Part shown: positions 22,701 to 37,093 of the stretch, piece after piece
Position numbering within the stretch: position 1 is the stretch's first letter
Layout of the letters: every line of letters begins with the position of its first letter
From: Apostichopus japonicus
Lineage: Eukaryota; Echinodermata; Holothuroidea; Aspidochirotida; Stichopodidae
Direction of reading: 5' to 3'
Length of the DNA: 64,000 bases
Assembly: GCF_037975245.1 (NCBI RefSeq)
Contig: NC_092571.1
Coordinates: forward strand, 22,121,917-22,185,916
Made by a program: the position numbers and the translations under genes
The notes under the pieces: generated by a model
What the model saw: the letters and a program-made list of their open reading frames with translations, nothing else
What the model was told of the DNA's origin: nothing
The model's database searches: none

Positions 22701-25510
22701 GGAGCTGTAAGTATTAGTTAATCCACCTAACATCTCAGTCCATACAGTGGCGCGATGGCTTGGCGCACTGTGCGAGCTGATGATCGAGACTCTCTTTTGC
22801 ATCCGTGGTTCGAACCCCGGGTGATGACGTCTTTTGCCGATCTTTTACAGCAAGTGCCTACACGGGGAGCTGTAAGTATTAGTTAATCCACCTAATATCT
22901 CAGTCCATACAGTGGCGCGATGGCTTGGCGCACTGTGCGAGCTGATGATCGAGACTCTCTTTTGCATCCGTGGTTCGAACCCCGGGTGATGACGTCTTTT
23001 ACAGCAAGTGCCTACACGGGGAGCTGTAAGTATTAGTTAATCCACCTAACATCTCAGTCCATACAGTGGCGCGATGGCTTGGCGCACTGTGCGAGCTGAT
23101 GATCGAGACTCTCTTTTGCATCCGTGGTTCGAACCCCGGGTGATGACGTCTTTTGCCGATCTTTTACAGCAAGTGCCTACACGGGGAGCTGTAAGTATTA
23201 GTTAATCCACCTAATATCTCAGTCCATACAGTGGCGCGATGGCTTGGCGCACTGTGCGAGCTGATGATCGAGACTCTCTTTTGCATCCGTGGTTCGAACC
23301 CCGGGTGATGACGTCTTTTACAGCAAGTGCCTACACGGGGAGCTGTAAGTATTAGTTAATCCACCTAACATCTCAGTCCATACAGTGGCGCGATGGCTTG
23401 GCGCACTGTGCGAGCTGATGATCGAGACTCTCTTTTGCATCCGTGGTTCGAACCCCGGGTGATGACGTCTTTTGCCGATCTTTTACAGCAAGTGCCTACA
23501 CGGGGAGCTGTAAGTATTAGTTAATCCACCTAATATCTCAGTCCATACAGTGGCGCGATGGCTTGGCGCACTGTGCGAGCTGATGATCGAGACTCTCTTT
23601 TGCATCCGTGGTTCGAACCCCGGGTGATGACGTCTTTTGCCGATCTTTTACAGCAAGTGCCTACACGGGGAGCTGTAAGTATTAGTTAATCCACCTAATA
23701 TCTCAGTCCATACAGTGGCGCGATGGCTTGGCGCACTGTGCGAGCTGATGATCGAGACTCTCTTTTGCATCCGTGGTTCGAACCCCGGGTGATGACGTCT
23801 TTTACAGCAAGTGCCTACACGGGGAGCTGTAAGTATTAGTTAATCCACCTAACATCTCAGTCCATACAGTGGCGCGATGGCTTGGCGCACTGTGCGAGCT
23901 GATGATCGAGACTCTCTTTTGCATCCGTGGTTCGAACCCCGGGTGATGACGTCTTTTACAGCAAGTGCCTACACGGGGAGCTGTAAGTATTAGTTAATCC
24001 ACCTAACATCTCAGTCCATACAGTGGCGCGATGGCTTGGCGCACTGTGCGAGCTGATGATCGAGACTCTCTTTTGCATCCGTGGTTCGAACCCCGGGTGA
24101 TGACGTCTTTTGCCGATCTTTTACAGCAAGTGCCTACACGGGGAGCTGTAAGTATTAGTTAATCCACCTAATATCTCAGTCCATACAGTGGCGCGATGGC
24201 TTGGCGCACTGTGCGAGCTGATGATCGAGACTCTCTTTTGCATCCGTGGTTCGAACCCCGGGTGATGACGTCTTTTACAGCAAGTGCCTACACGGGGAGC
24301 TGTAAGTATTAGTTAATCCACCTAACATCTCAGTCCATACAGTGGCGCGATGGCTTGGCGCACTGTGCGAGCTGATGATCGAGACTCTCTTTTGCATCCG
24401 TGGTTCGAACCCCGGGTGATGACGTCTTTTACAGCAAGTGCCTACACGGGGAGCTGTAAGTATTAGTTAATCCACCTAACATCTCAGTCCATACAGTGGC
24501 GCGATGGCTTGGCGCACTGTGCGAGCTGATGATCGAGACTCTCTTTTGCATCCGTGGTTCGAACCCCGGGTGATGACGTCTTTTGCCGATCTTTTACAGC
24601 AAGTGCCTACACGGGAACTGTAAGTATTAGTTAATCCACCTAATATCTCAGTCCATACAGTGGCGCGATGGCTTGGCGCACTGTGCGAGCTGATGATCGA
24701 GACTCTCTTTTGCATCCGTGGTTCGAACCCCGGGTGATGACGTCTTTTGCCGATCTTTTACAGCAAGTGCCTACACGGGGAGCTGTAAGTATTAGTTAAT
24801 CCACCTAATATCTCAGTCCATACAGTGGCGCGATGGCTTGGCGCACTGTGCGAGCTGATGATCGAGACTCTCTTTTGCATCCGTGGTTCGAACCCAGGGT
24901 GATGACGTCTTTTACAGCAAGTGCCTACACGGGGAGCTGTAAGTATTAGTTAATCCAACTAACATCTCAGTCCATACAGTGGCGCGATGGCTTGGCGCAC
25001 TGTGCGAGCTGATGATCGAGACTCTCTTTTGCATCCGTGGTTCGAACCCCGGGTGATGACGTCTTTTACAGCAAGTGCCTACACGGGGAGCTGTAAGTAT
25101 TAGTTAATCCACCTAACATCTCAGTCCATACAGTGGCGCGATGGCTTGGCGCACTGTGCGAGCTGATGATCGAGACTCTCTTTTGCATCCGTGGTTCGAA
25201 CCCCGGGTGATGACGTCTTTTGCCGATCTTTTACAGCAAGTGCCTACACGGGGAGCTGTAAGTATTAGTTAATCCACCTAATATCTCAGTCCATACAGTG
25301 GCGCGATGGCTTGGCGCACTGTGCGAGCTGATGATCGAGACTCTCTTTTGCATCCGTGGTTCGAACCCCGGGTGATGACGTCTTTTACAGCAAGTGCCTA
25401 CACGGGGAGCTGTAAGTATTAGTTAATCCACCTAACATCTCAGTCCATACAGTGGCGCGATGGCTTGGCGCACTGTGCGAGCTGATGATCGAGACTCTCT
25501 TTTGCATCCG

Positions 25511-26500
25511 TGGTTCGAACCCCGGGTGATGACGTATTTTGCCGATCTTTTACAGCAAGTGCCTACACGGGGAGCTGTAAGTATTAGTTAATCCACCTAA
25601 TATCTCAGTCCATACAGTGGCGCGATGGCTTGGCGCACTGTGCGAGCTGATGATCGAGACTCTCTTTTGCATCCGTGGTTCGAACCCCGGGTGATGACGT
25701 CTTTTGCCGATCTTTTACAGCAAGTGCCTACACGGGGAGCTGTAAGTATTAGTTAATCCACCTAACATCTCAGTCCATACAGTGGCGCGATGGCTTGGCG
25801 CACTGTGCGAGCTGATGATCGAGACTCTCTTTTGCATCCGTGGTTCGAACCCCGGGTGATGACGTCTTTTGCCGATCTTTTACAGCAAGTGCCTACACGG
25901 GGAGCTGTAAGTATTAGTTAATCCACCTAATATCTCAGTCCATACAGTGGCGCGATGGCTTGGCGCACTGTGCGAGCTGATGATCGAGACTCTCTTTTGC
26001 ATCCGTGGTTCGAACCTCGGGTGATGACGTCTTTTGCCGATCTTTTACAGCAAGTGCCTACACGGGGAGCTGTAAGTATTAGTTAATCCACCTAATATCT
26101 CAGTCCATACAGTGGCGCGATGGCTTGGCGCACTGTGCGAGCTGATGATCGAGACTCTCTTTTGCATCCGTGGTTCGAACTCCGGGTGATGACGTCTTTT
26201 GCCGATCTTTTACAGCAAGTGCCTACACGGGGAGCTGTAAGTATTAGTTAATCCACCTAATATCTCAGTCCATACAGTGGCGCGATGGCTTGGCGCACTG
26301 TGCGAGCTGATGATCGAGACTCTCTTTTGCATCCGTGGTTCGAACCCCGGGTGATGACGTCTTTTGCCGATCTTTTACAGCAAGTGCCTACACGGGGAGC
26401 TGTAAGTATTAGTTAATCCGCCTAATATCTCAGTCCATACAGTGGCGCGATGGCTTGGCGCACTGTGCGAGCTGATGATCGAGACTCTCTTTTGCATCCG
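25511..26500. repeat. Run of six consecutive L monomers
   Basis: Six 165-bp monomers start at 25511, 25676, 25841, 26006, 26171 and 26336. All carry the standard GCGCACTGTGCGAG, so this run is separate from the GTTGTA-type L block. Private variants include GACGTATTTT near 25534, GAACCTCGG near 26013 and AATCCGCCTAA near 26417. The last reappears at 31069. Confidence 0.9.
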
Positions 26501-29500
26501 TGGTTCGAACCCCGGGTGATGACGTCTTTTACAGCAAGTGCCTACACGGGGAGCTGTAAGTATTAGTTAATCCACCTAATATCTCAGTCCATACAGTGGC
26601 GCGATGGCTTGGCGCACTGTGCGAGCTGATGATCGAGACTCTCTTTTGCATCCGTGGTTCGAACCCCGGGTGATGACGTCTTTTGCCGATCTTTTACAGC
26701 AAGTGCCTACACGGGGAGCTGTAAGTATTAGTTAATCCACCTAATATCTCAGTCCATACAGTGGCGCGATGGCTTGGCGCACTGTGCGAGCTGATGATCG
26801 AGACTCTCTTTTGCATCCGTGGTTCGAACCCCGGGTGATGACGTCTTTTACAGCAAGTGCCTACACGGGGAGCTGTAAGTATTAGTTAATCCACCTAACA
26901 TCTCAGTCCATACAGTGGCGCGATGGCTTGGCGCACTGTGCGAGCTGATGATCGAGACTCTCTTTTGCATCCGTGGTTCGAACCCCGGGTGATGACGTCT
27001 TTTGCCGATCTTTTACAGCAAGTGCCTACACGTGGAGCTGTAAGTATTAGTTAATCCACCTAATATCTCAGTCCATACAGTGGCGCGATGGCTTGGCGCA
27101 CTGTGCGAGCTGATGATCGAGACTCTCTTTTGCATCCGTGGTTCGAACCCCGGGTGATGACGTCTTTTGCCGATCTTTTACAGCAAGTGCCTACACGGGG
27201 AGCTGTAAGTATTAGTTAATCCACCTAATATCTCAGTCCATACAGTGGCGCGATGGCTTGGCGCACTGTGCGAGCTGATGATCGAGACTCTCTTTTGCAT
27301 CCGTGGTTCGAACCCCGGGTGATGACGTCTTTTGCCGATCTTTTACAGCAAGTGCCTACACGGGGAGCTGTAAGTATTAGTTAATCCACCTAATATCTCA
27401 GTCCATACAGTGGCGCGATGGCTTGGCGCACTGTGCGAGCTGATGATCGAGACTCTCTTTTGCATCCGTGGTTCGAACCCCGGGTGATGACGTCTTTTAC
27501 AGCAAGTGCCTACACGGGGAGCTGTAAGTATTAGTTAATCCACCTAACATCTCAGTCCATACAGTGGCGCGATGGCTTGGCGCACTGTGCGAGCTGATGA
27601 TCGAGACTCTCTTTTGCATCCGTGGTTCGAACTCCGGGTGATGACGTCTTTTGCCGATCTTTTACAGCAAGTGCCTACACGGGGAGCTGTAAGTATTAGT
27701 TAATCCACCTAATATCTCAGTCCATACAGTGGCGCGATGGCTTGGCGCACTGTGCGAGCTGATGATCGAGACTCTCTTTTGCATCCGTGGTTCGAACCCC
27801 GGGTGATGACGTCTTTTACAGCAAGTGCCTACACGGGGAGCTGTAAGTATTAGTTAATCCACCTAACATCTCAGTCCATACAGTGGCGCGATGGCTTGGC
27901 GCACTGTGCGAGCTGATGATCGAGACTCTCTTTTGCATCCGTGGTTCGAACCCCGGGTGATGACGTCTTTTACAGCAAGTGCCTACACGGGGAGCTGTAA
28001 GTATTAGTTAATCCACCTAACATCTCAGTCCATACAGTGGCGCGATGGCTTGGCGCACTGTGCGAGCTGATGATCGAGACTCTCTTTTGCATCCGTGGTT
28101 CGAACCCCGGGTGATGACGTCTTTTACAGCAAGTGCCTACACGGGGAGCTGTAAGTATTAGTTAATCCACCTAACATCTCAGTCCATACAGTGGCGCGAT
28201 GGCTTGGCGCACTGTGCGAGCTGATGATCGAGACTCTCTTTTGCATCCGTGGTTCGAACCCCGGGTGATGACGTCTTTTGCCGATCTTTTACAGCAAGTG
28301 CCTACACGGGGAGCTGTAAGTATTAGTTAATCCACCTAATATCTCAGTCCATACAGTGGCGCGATGGCTTGGCGCACTGTGCGAGCTGATGATCGAGACT
28401 CTCTTTTGCATCCGTGGTTCGAACCCCGGGTGATGACGTCTTTTGCCGATCTTTTACAGCAAGTGCCTACACGGGGAGCTGTAAGTATTAGTTAATCCAC
28501 CTAATATCTCAGTCCATACAGTGGCGCGATGGCTTGGCGCACTGTGCGAGCTGATGATCGAGACTCTCTTTTGCATCCGTGGTTCGAACCCCGGGTGATG
28601 ACGTCTTTTACAGCAAGTGCCTACACGGGGAGCTGTAAGTATTAGTTAATCCACCTAACATCTCAGTCCATACAGTGGCGCGATGGCTTGGCGCACTGTG
28701 CGAGCTGATGATCGAGACTCTCTTTTGCATCCGTGGTTCGAACCCCGGGTGATGACGTCTTTTGCCGATCTTTTACAGCAAGTGCCTACACGGGGAGCTG
28801 TAAGTATTAGTTAATCCACCTAATATCTCAGTCCATACAGTGGCGCGATGGCTTGGCGCACTGTGCGAGCTGATGATCGAGACTCTCTTTTGCATCCGTG
28901 GTTCGAACCCCGGGTGATGACGTCTTTTACAGCAAGTGCCTACACGGGGAGCTGTAAGTATTAGTTAATCCACCTAACATCTCAGTCCATACAGTGGCGC
29001 GATGGCTTGGCGCACTGTGCGAGCTGATGATCGAGACTCTCTTTTGCATCCGTGGTTCGAACCCCGGGTGATGACGTCTTTTGCCGATCTTTTACAGCAA
29101 GTGCCTACACGGGGAGCTGTAAGCATTAGTTAATCCACCTAATATCTCAGTCCATACAGTGGCGCGATGGCTTGGCGCACTGTGCGAGCTGATGATCGAG
29201 ACTCTCTTTTGCATCCGTGGTTCGAACCCCGGGTGATGACGTCTTTTGCCGATCTTTTACAGCAAGTGCCTACACGGGGAGCTGTAAGTATTAGTTAATC
29301 CACCTAATATCTCAGTCCATACAGTGGCGCGATGGCTTGGCGCACTGTGCGAGCTGATGATCGAGACTCTCTTTTGCATCCGTGGTTCGAACCCCGGGTG
29401 ATGACGTCTTTTACAGCAAGTGCCTACACGGGGAGCTGTAAGTATTAGTTAATCCACCTAACATCTCAGTCCATACAGTGGCGCGATGGCTTGGCGCACT

Positions 29501-32500
29501 GTGCGAGCTGATGATCGAGACTCTCTTTTGCATCCGTGGTTCGAACCCCGGGTGATGACGTCTTTTGCCGATCTTTTACAGCAAGTGCCTACACGGGGAG
29601 CTGTAAGTATTAGTTAATCCACCTAACATCTCAGTCCATACAGTGGCGCGATGGCTTGGCGCACTGTGCGAGCTGATGATCGAGACTCTCTTTTGCACCC
29701 GTGGTTCGAACCCCGGGTGATGACGTCTTTTGCCGATCTTTTACAGCAAGTGCCTACACGGGGAGCTGTAAGTATTAGTTAATCCACCTAATATCTCAGT
29801 CCATACAGTGGCGCGATGGCTTGGCGCACTGTGCGAGCTGATGATCGAGACTCTCTTTTGCATCCGTGGTTCGAACCCCGGGTGATGACGTCTTTTACAG
29901 CAAGTGCCTACACGGGGAGCTGTAAGTATTAGTTAATCCACCTAACATCTCAGTCCATACAGTGGCGCGATGGCTTGGCGCACTGTGCGAGCTGATGATC
30001 GAGACTCTCTTTTGCATCCGTGGTTCGAACCCCGGGTGATGACGTCTTTTGCCGATCTTTTACAGCAAGTGCCTACACGGGGAGCTGTAAGTATTAGTTA
30101 ATCCACCTAATATCTCAGTCCATACAGTGGCGCGATGGCTTGGCGCACTGTGCGAGCTGATGATCGAGACTCTCTTTTGCATCCGTGGTTCGAACCCCGG
30201 GTGATGACGTCTTTTACAGCAAGTGCCTACACGGGGAGCTGTAAGTATTAGTTAATCCACCTAATATCTCATTCCATACAGTGGCGCGATGGCTTGGCGC
30301 ACTGTGCGAGCTGATGATCGAGACTCTCTTTTGCATCCGTGGTTCGAACCCCGGGTGATGACGTCTTTTGCCGATCTTTTACAGCAAGTGCCTACACGGG
30401 GAGCTGTAAGTATTAGTTAATCCACCTAATATCTCAGTCCATACAGTGGCGCGATGGCTTGGCGCACTGTGCGAGCTGATGATCGAGACTCTCTTTTGCA
30501 TCCGTGGTTCGAACCCCGGACGATGACGTCTTTTACAGCAAGTGCCTACACGGGGAGCTGTAAGTATTAGTTAATCCACCTAACATCTCAGTCCATACAG
30601 TTGCGCGATGGCTTGGCGCACTGTGCGAGCTGATGATCGAGACTCTCTTTTGCATCCGTGGTTCGAACCCCGGGTGATGACGTCTTTTGCCGATCTTTTA
30701 CAGCAAGTGCCTACACGGGGAGCTGTAAGTATTAGTTAATCCACCTAATATCTCAGTCCATACAGTGGCGCGATGGCTTGGCGCACTGTGCGAGCTGATG
30801 ATCGAGACTCTCTTTTGCATCCGTGGTTCGAACCCCGGGTGATGACGTCTTTTGCCGATCTTTTACAGCAAGTGCCTACACGGGGAGCTGTAAGTATTAG
30901 TTAATCCACCTAATATCTCAGTCCATACAGTGGCGCGATGGCTTGGCGCACTGTGCGAGCTGATGATCGAGACTCTCTTTTGCATCCGTGGTTCGAACCC
31001 CGGGTGATGACGTCTTTTGCCGATCTTTTACAGCAAGTGCCTACACGGGGAGCTGTAAGTATTAGTTAATCCGCCTAATATCTCAGTCCATACAGTGGCG
31101 CGATGGCTTGGCGCACTGTGCGAGCTGATGATCGAGACTCTCTTTTGCATCCGTGGTTCGAACCCCGGGTGATGACGTCTTTTACAGCAAGTGCCTACAC
31201 GGGGAGCTGTAAGTATTAGTTAATCCACCTAACATCTCAGTCCATACAGTGGCGCGATGGCTTGGCGCACTGTACGAGCTGATGATCGAGACTCTCTTTT
31301 GCATCCGTGGTTCGAACCCCGGGTGATGACGTCTTTTGCCGATCTTTTACAGCAAGTGCCTACACGGGGAGCTGTAAGTATTAGTTAATCCACATAATAT
31401 CTCAGTCCATACAGTGGCGCGATGGCTTGGCGCACTGTGCGAGCTGATGATCGAGACTCTCTTTTGCATCCGTGGTTCGAACCCCGGGTGATGACGTCTT
31501 TTGCCGATCTTTTACAGCAAGTGCCTACACGGGGAGCTGTAAGTATTAGTTAATCCACCTAATATCTCAGTCCATACAGTGGCGCGATGGCTTGGCGCAC
31601 TGTGCGAGCTGATGATCGAGACTCTCTTTTGCATCCGTGGTTCGAACCCCGGGTGATGACGTCTTTTGCCGATCTTTTACAGCAAGTGCCTACACGGGGA
31701 GCTGTAAGTATTAGTTAATCCACCTAATATCTCAGTCCATACAGTGGCGCGATGGCTTGGCGCACTGTGCGAGCTGATGATCGAGACTCTCTTTTGCATC
31801 CGTGGTTCGAACCCCGGGTGATGACGTCTTTTACAGCAAGTGCCTACACGGGGAGCTGTAAGTATTAGTCAATCCACCTAACATCTCAGTCCATACAGTG
31901 GCGCGATGGCTTGGCGCACTGTGCGAGCTGATGATCGAGACTCTCTTTTGCATCCGTGGTTCGAACCCCGGGTGATGACGTCTTTTACAGCAAGTGCCTA
32001 CACGGGGAGCTGTAAGTATAAGTTAATCCACCTAACATCTCAGTCCATACAGTGGCGCGATGGCTTGGCGCACTGTGCGAGCTGTTGATCGAGACTCTCT
32101 TTTGCATCCGTGGTTCGAACCCCGGGTGATAACGTCTTTTGCCGATCTTTTACAGCAAGTGCCTACACGGGGAGCTGTAAGTATTAGTAAATCCACCTAA
32201 TATCTCAGTCCATACAGTGCCGCGATGGCTTGGCGCACTGTGCGAGCTGATGATCGAGACTCTCTTTTGCATCCGTGGTTCGAACCCCGGGTGATGACGT
32301 CTTTTACAGCAAGTGCCTACACGGGGAGCTGTAAGTATTAGTTAATCCACCTAACATCTCAGTCCATACAGTGGCGCGATGGCTTGGCGCACTGTGCGAG
32401 CTGATGATCGAGACTCTCTTTTGCATCCGTGGTTCGAACCCCGGGTGATGACGTCTTTTGCCGATCTTTTACAGCAAGTGCCTACACGGGGAGCTGTAAG

Positions 32501-35500
32501 TATTAGTTAATCCACCTAATATCTCAGTCCATACAGTGGCGCGATGGCTTGGCGCACTGTGCGAGCTGATGATCGAGACTCTCTTTTGCATCCGTGGTTC
32601 GAACCCCGGGTGATGACGTCTTTTACAGCAAGTGCCTACACGGGGAGCTGTAAGTATTAGTTAATCCACCTAACATCTCAGTCCATACAGTGGCGCGATG
32701 GCTTGGCGCACTGTGCGAGCTGATGATCGAGACTCTCTTTTGCATCCGTGGTTCGAACCCCGGGTGATGACGTCTTTTGCCGATCTTTTACAGCAAGTGC
32801 CTACACGGGGAGCTGTAAGTATTAGTTAATCCACCTAATATCTCAGTCCATACAGTGGCGCGATGGCTTGGCGCACTGTGCGAGCTGATGATCGAGACTC
32901 TCTTTTGCATCCGTGGTTCGAACCCCGGGTGATGACGTCTTTTACAGCAAGTGCCTACACGGGGAGCTGTAAGTATTAGTTAATCCACCTAATATCTCAT
33001 TCCATACAGTGGCGCGATGGCTTGGCGCACTGTGCGAGCTGATGATCGAGACTCTCTTTTGCATCCGTGGTTCGAACCCCGGGTGATGACGTCTTTTGCC
33101 GATCTTTTACAGCAAGTGCCTACACGGGGAGCTGTAAGTATTAGTTAATCCACCTAATATCTCAGTCCATACAGTGGCGCGATGGCTTGGCGCACTGTGC
33201 GAGCTGATGATCGAGACTCTCTTTTGCATCCGTGGTTCGAACCCCGGACGATGACGTCTTTTACAGCAAGTGCCTACACGGGGAGCTGTAAGTATTAGTT
33301 AATCCACCTAACATCTCAGTCCATACAGTTGCGCGATGGCTTGGCGCACTGTGCGAGCTGATGGTCGAGACTCTCTTTTGCATCCGTGGTTCGAACCCCG
33401 GGTGATGACGTCTTTTGCCGATCTTTTACAGCAAGTGCCTACACGGGGAGCTGTAAGTATTAGTTAATCCACCTAATATCTCAGTCCATACAGTGGCGCG
33501 ATGGCTTGGCGCACTGTGCGAGCTGATGATCGAGACTCTCTTTTGCATCCGTGGTTCGAACCCCGGGTGATGACGTCTTTTGCCGATCTTTTACAGCAAG
33601 TGCCTACACGGGGAGCTGTAAGTATTAGTTAATCCACCTAATATCTCAGTCCATACAGTGGCGCGATGGCTTGGCGCACTGTGCGAGCTGATGATCGAGA
33701 CTCTCTTTTGCATCCGTGGTTCGAACCCCGGGTGATGACGTCTTTTGCCGATCTTTTACAGCAAGTGCCTACACGGGGAGCTGTAAGTATTAGTTAATCC
33801 GAATAATATCTCAGTCCATACAGTGGCGCGATGGCTTGGCGCACTGTGCGAGCTGATGATCGAGACTCTCTTTTGCATCCGTGGTTCGAACCCCGGGTGA
33901 TGACGTCTTTTACAGCAAGTGCCTACACGGGGAGCTGTAAGTATTAGTTAATCCACCTAACATCTCAGTCCATACAGTGGCGCGATGGCTTGGCGCACTG
34001 TGCGAGCTGATGATTGAGACTCTCTTTTGCATCCGTGGTTCGAACCCCGGGTGATGACGTCTTTTGCCGATCTTTTACAGCAAGTGCCTACACGGGGAGC
34101 TGTAAGTATTAGTTAATCCACATAATATCTCAGTCCATACAGTGGCGCGATGGCTTGGCGCACTGTGCGAGCTGATGATCGAGACTCTCTTTTGCATCCG
34201 TGGTTCGAACCCCGGGTGATGACGTCTTTTGCCGATCTTTTACAGCAAGTGCCTACACGGGGAGCTGTAAGTATTAGTTAATCCACCTAATATCTCAGTC
34301 CATACAGTGGCGCGATGGCTTGGCGCACTGTGCGAGCTGATGATCGAGACTCTCTTTTGCATCCGTGGTTCGAACCCCGGGTGATGACGTCTTTTGCCGA
34401 TCTTTTACAGCAAGTGCCTACACGGGGAGCTGTAAGTATTAGTAAATCCACCTAATATCTCAGTCCATACAGTGCCGCGATGGCTTGGCGCACTGTGCGA
34501 GCTGATGATCGAGACTCTCTTTTGCATCCGTGGTTCGAACCCCGGGTGATGACGTCTTTTACAGCAAGTGCCTACACGGGGAGCTGTAAGTATTAGTTAA
34601 TCCACCTAACATCTCAGTCCATACAGTGGCGCGATGGCTTGGCGCACTGTGCGAGCTGATGATCGAGACTCTCTTTTGCATCCGTGGTTCGAACCCCGGG
34701 TGATGACGTCTTTTGCCGATCTTTTACAGCAAGTGCCTACACGGGGAGCTGTAAGTATTAGTTAATCCACCTAATATCTCAGTCCATACAGTGGCGCGAT
34801 GGCTTGGCGCACTGTGCGAGCTGATGATCGAGACTCTCTTTTGCATCCGTGGTTCGAACCCCGGGTGATGACGTCTTTTACAGCAAGTGCCTACACGGGG
34901 AGCTGTAAGTATTAGTTAATCCACCTAACATCTCAGTCCATACAGTGGCGCGATGGCTTGGCGCACTGTGCGAGCTGATGATCGAGACTCTCTTTTGCAT
35001 CCGTGGTTCGAACCCCGGGTGATGACGTCTTTTGCCGATCTTTTACAGCAAGTGCCTACACGGGGAGCTGTAAGTATTAGTTAATCCACCTAATATCTCA
35101 GTCCATACAGTGGCGCGATGGCTTGGCGCACTGTGCGAGCTGATGATCGAGACTCTCTTTTGCATCCGTGGTTCGAACCCCGGGTGATGACGTCTTTTGC
35201 CGATCTTTTACAGCAAGTGCCTACACGGGGAGCTGTAAGTATTAGTTAATCCACCTAATATCTCAGTCCATACAGTGGCGCGATGGCTTGGCGCACTGTG
35301 CGAGCTGATGATCGAGACTCTCTTTTGCATCCGTGGTTCGAACCCCGGGTGATGACGTCTTTTGCCGATCTTTTACAGCAAGTGCCTACACGGGGAGCTG
35401 TAAGTATTAGTTAATCCACCTAATATCTCAGTCCATACAGTGGCGCGATGGCTTGGCGCACTGTGCGAGCTGATGATCGAGACTCTCTTTTGCATCCGTG

Positions 35501-37093
35501 GTTCGAACCCCGGGTGATGACGTCTTTTACAGCAAGTGCCTACACGGGGAGCTGTAAGTATTAGTAAATCCACCTAATATCTCAGTCCATACAGTGCCGC
35601 GATGGCTTGGCGCACTGTGCGAGCTGATGATCGAGACTCTCTTTTGCATCCGTGGTTCGAACCCCGGGTGATGACGTCTTTTACAGCAAGTGCCTACACG
35701 GGGAGCTGTAAGTATTAGTTAATCCACCTAACATCTCAGTCCATACAGTGGCGCGATGGCTTGGCGCACTGTGCGAGCTGATGATCGAGACTCTCTTTTG
35801 CATCCGTGGTTCGAACCCCGGGTGATGACGTCTTTTGCCGATCTTTTACAGCAAGTGCCTACACGGGGAGCTGTAAGTATTAGTTAATCCACCTAATATC
35901 TCAGTCCATACAGTGGCGCGATGGCTTGGCGCACTGTGCGAGCTGATGATCGAGACTCTCTTTTGCATCCGTGGTTCGAACCCCGGGTGATGACGTCTTT
36001 TACAGCAAGTGCCTACACGGGGAGCTGTAAGTATTAGTTAATCCACCTAACATCTCAGTCCATACAGTGGCGCGATGGCTTGGCGCACTGTGCGAGCTGA
36101 TGATCGAGACTCTCTTTTGCATCCGTGGTTCGAACCCCGGGTGATGACGTCTTTTGCCGATCTTTTACAGCAAGTGCCTACACGGGGAGCTGTAAGTATT
36201 AGTTAATCCACCTAATATCTCAGTCCATACAGTGGCGCGATGGCTTGGCGCACTGTGCGAGCTGATGATCGAGACTCTCTTTTGCATCCGTGGTTCGAAC
36301 CCCGGGTGATGACGTCTTTTGCCGATCTTTTACAGCAAGTGCCTACACGGGGAGCTGTAAGTATTAGTTAATCCACCTAATATCTCAGTCCATACAGTGG
36401 CGCGATGGCTTGGCGCACTGTGCGAGCTGATGATCGAGACTCTCTTTTGCATCCGTGGTTCGAACCCCGGGTGATGACGTCTTTTGCCGATCTTTTACAG
36501 CAAGTGCCTACACGGGGAGCTGTAAGTATTAGTTAATCCACCTAATATCTCAGTCCATACAGTTGCGCGATGGCTTGGCGCACTGTGCGAGCTGATGATC
36601 GAGACTCTCTTTTGCATCCGTGGTTCGAACCCCGGGTGATGACGTCTTTTGCCGATCTTTTACAGCAAGTGCCTACACGGGGAGCTGTAAGTATTAGTTA
36701 ATCCACCTAATATCTCAGTCCATACAGTGGCGCGATGGCTTGGCGCACTGTGCGAGCTGATGATCGAGACTCTCTTTTGCATCCGTGGTTCGAACCCCGG
36801 GTGATGACGTCTTTTACAGCAAGTGCCTACACGGGGAGCTGTAAGTATTAGTTAATCCACCTAATATCTCAGTCCATACAGTGGCGCGATGGCTTGGCGC
36901 ACTGTGCGAGCTGATGATCGAGACTCTCTTTTGCATCCGTGGTTCGAACCCCGGGTGATGACGTCTTTTACAGCAAGTGCCTACACGGGGAGCTGTAAGT
37001 ATTAGTTAATCCACCTAATATCTCAGTCCATACAGTGGCGCGATGGCTTGGCGCACAGTGCGAGCTGATGATCGAGACTCTCTTTTGCATCCG
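26501..37093. repeat. Mixed L/S segment with offset duplications of 2728, 2255 and 1122 bp
   Basis: Monomers from about 30186-31637 match 32914-34365 in L/S order and in shared variants 2728 bp apart: CTCATTCC at 30268/32996, CCCGGACGATG at 30514/33242, CAGTTGCGCG at 30598/33326 and CACATAATA at 31391/34119. A linked pair, TTAGTAAATCC with AGTGCCGCGATGG, occurs at 32186, 34441 and 35563, giving offsets of 2255 and 1122 bp. CCGCCTAATA at 31071 corresponds to CCGAATAATA at 33799, so one copy changed after duplicating. Confidence 0.87.

Larger units (their letters stand above)
18822..25510. repeat. Mixed L/S segment with most of the short deletions
   Basis: This stretch holds 42 monomers in irregular L/S order. 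It contains four of the eight deletions in the window: 1 bp in CCCCGGTG near 18999, 6 bp near 19087, 2 bp at 21193 (GAGACTCTTTTGC), and 1 bp near 24611 (CACGGGAACTG). Runs of three S occur at 21376-21837. Confidence 0.88.

Noticed and set aside
24476-24715. Minus-strand open frame of 79 codons
   Set aside because: It is created by the 1-bp deletion near 24611, which joins two frames of the satellite. It is not a gene.
31906-32088. Plus-strand 60-codon frame
   Set aside because: It opens only because AGTATTAGTT changed to AGTATAAGTT near 32017, removing a plus-strand TAG stop. It is satellite translated across two S monomers.
35373-35573. Minus-strand 66-codon frames here and at 51827-52027
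   Set aside because: Each depends on a private change in TTAGTTAATCC (AGTAAATCC or AGATAATCC) that removes a minus-strand stop. Both are otherwise plain satellite.
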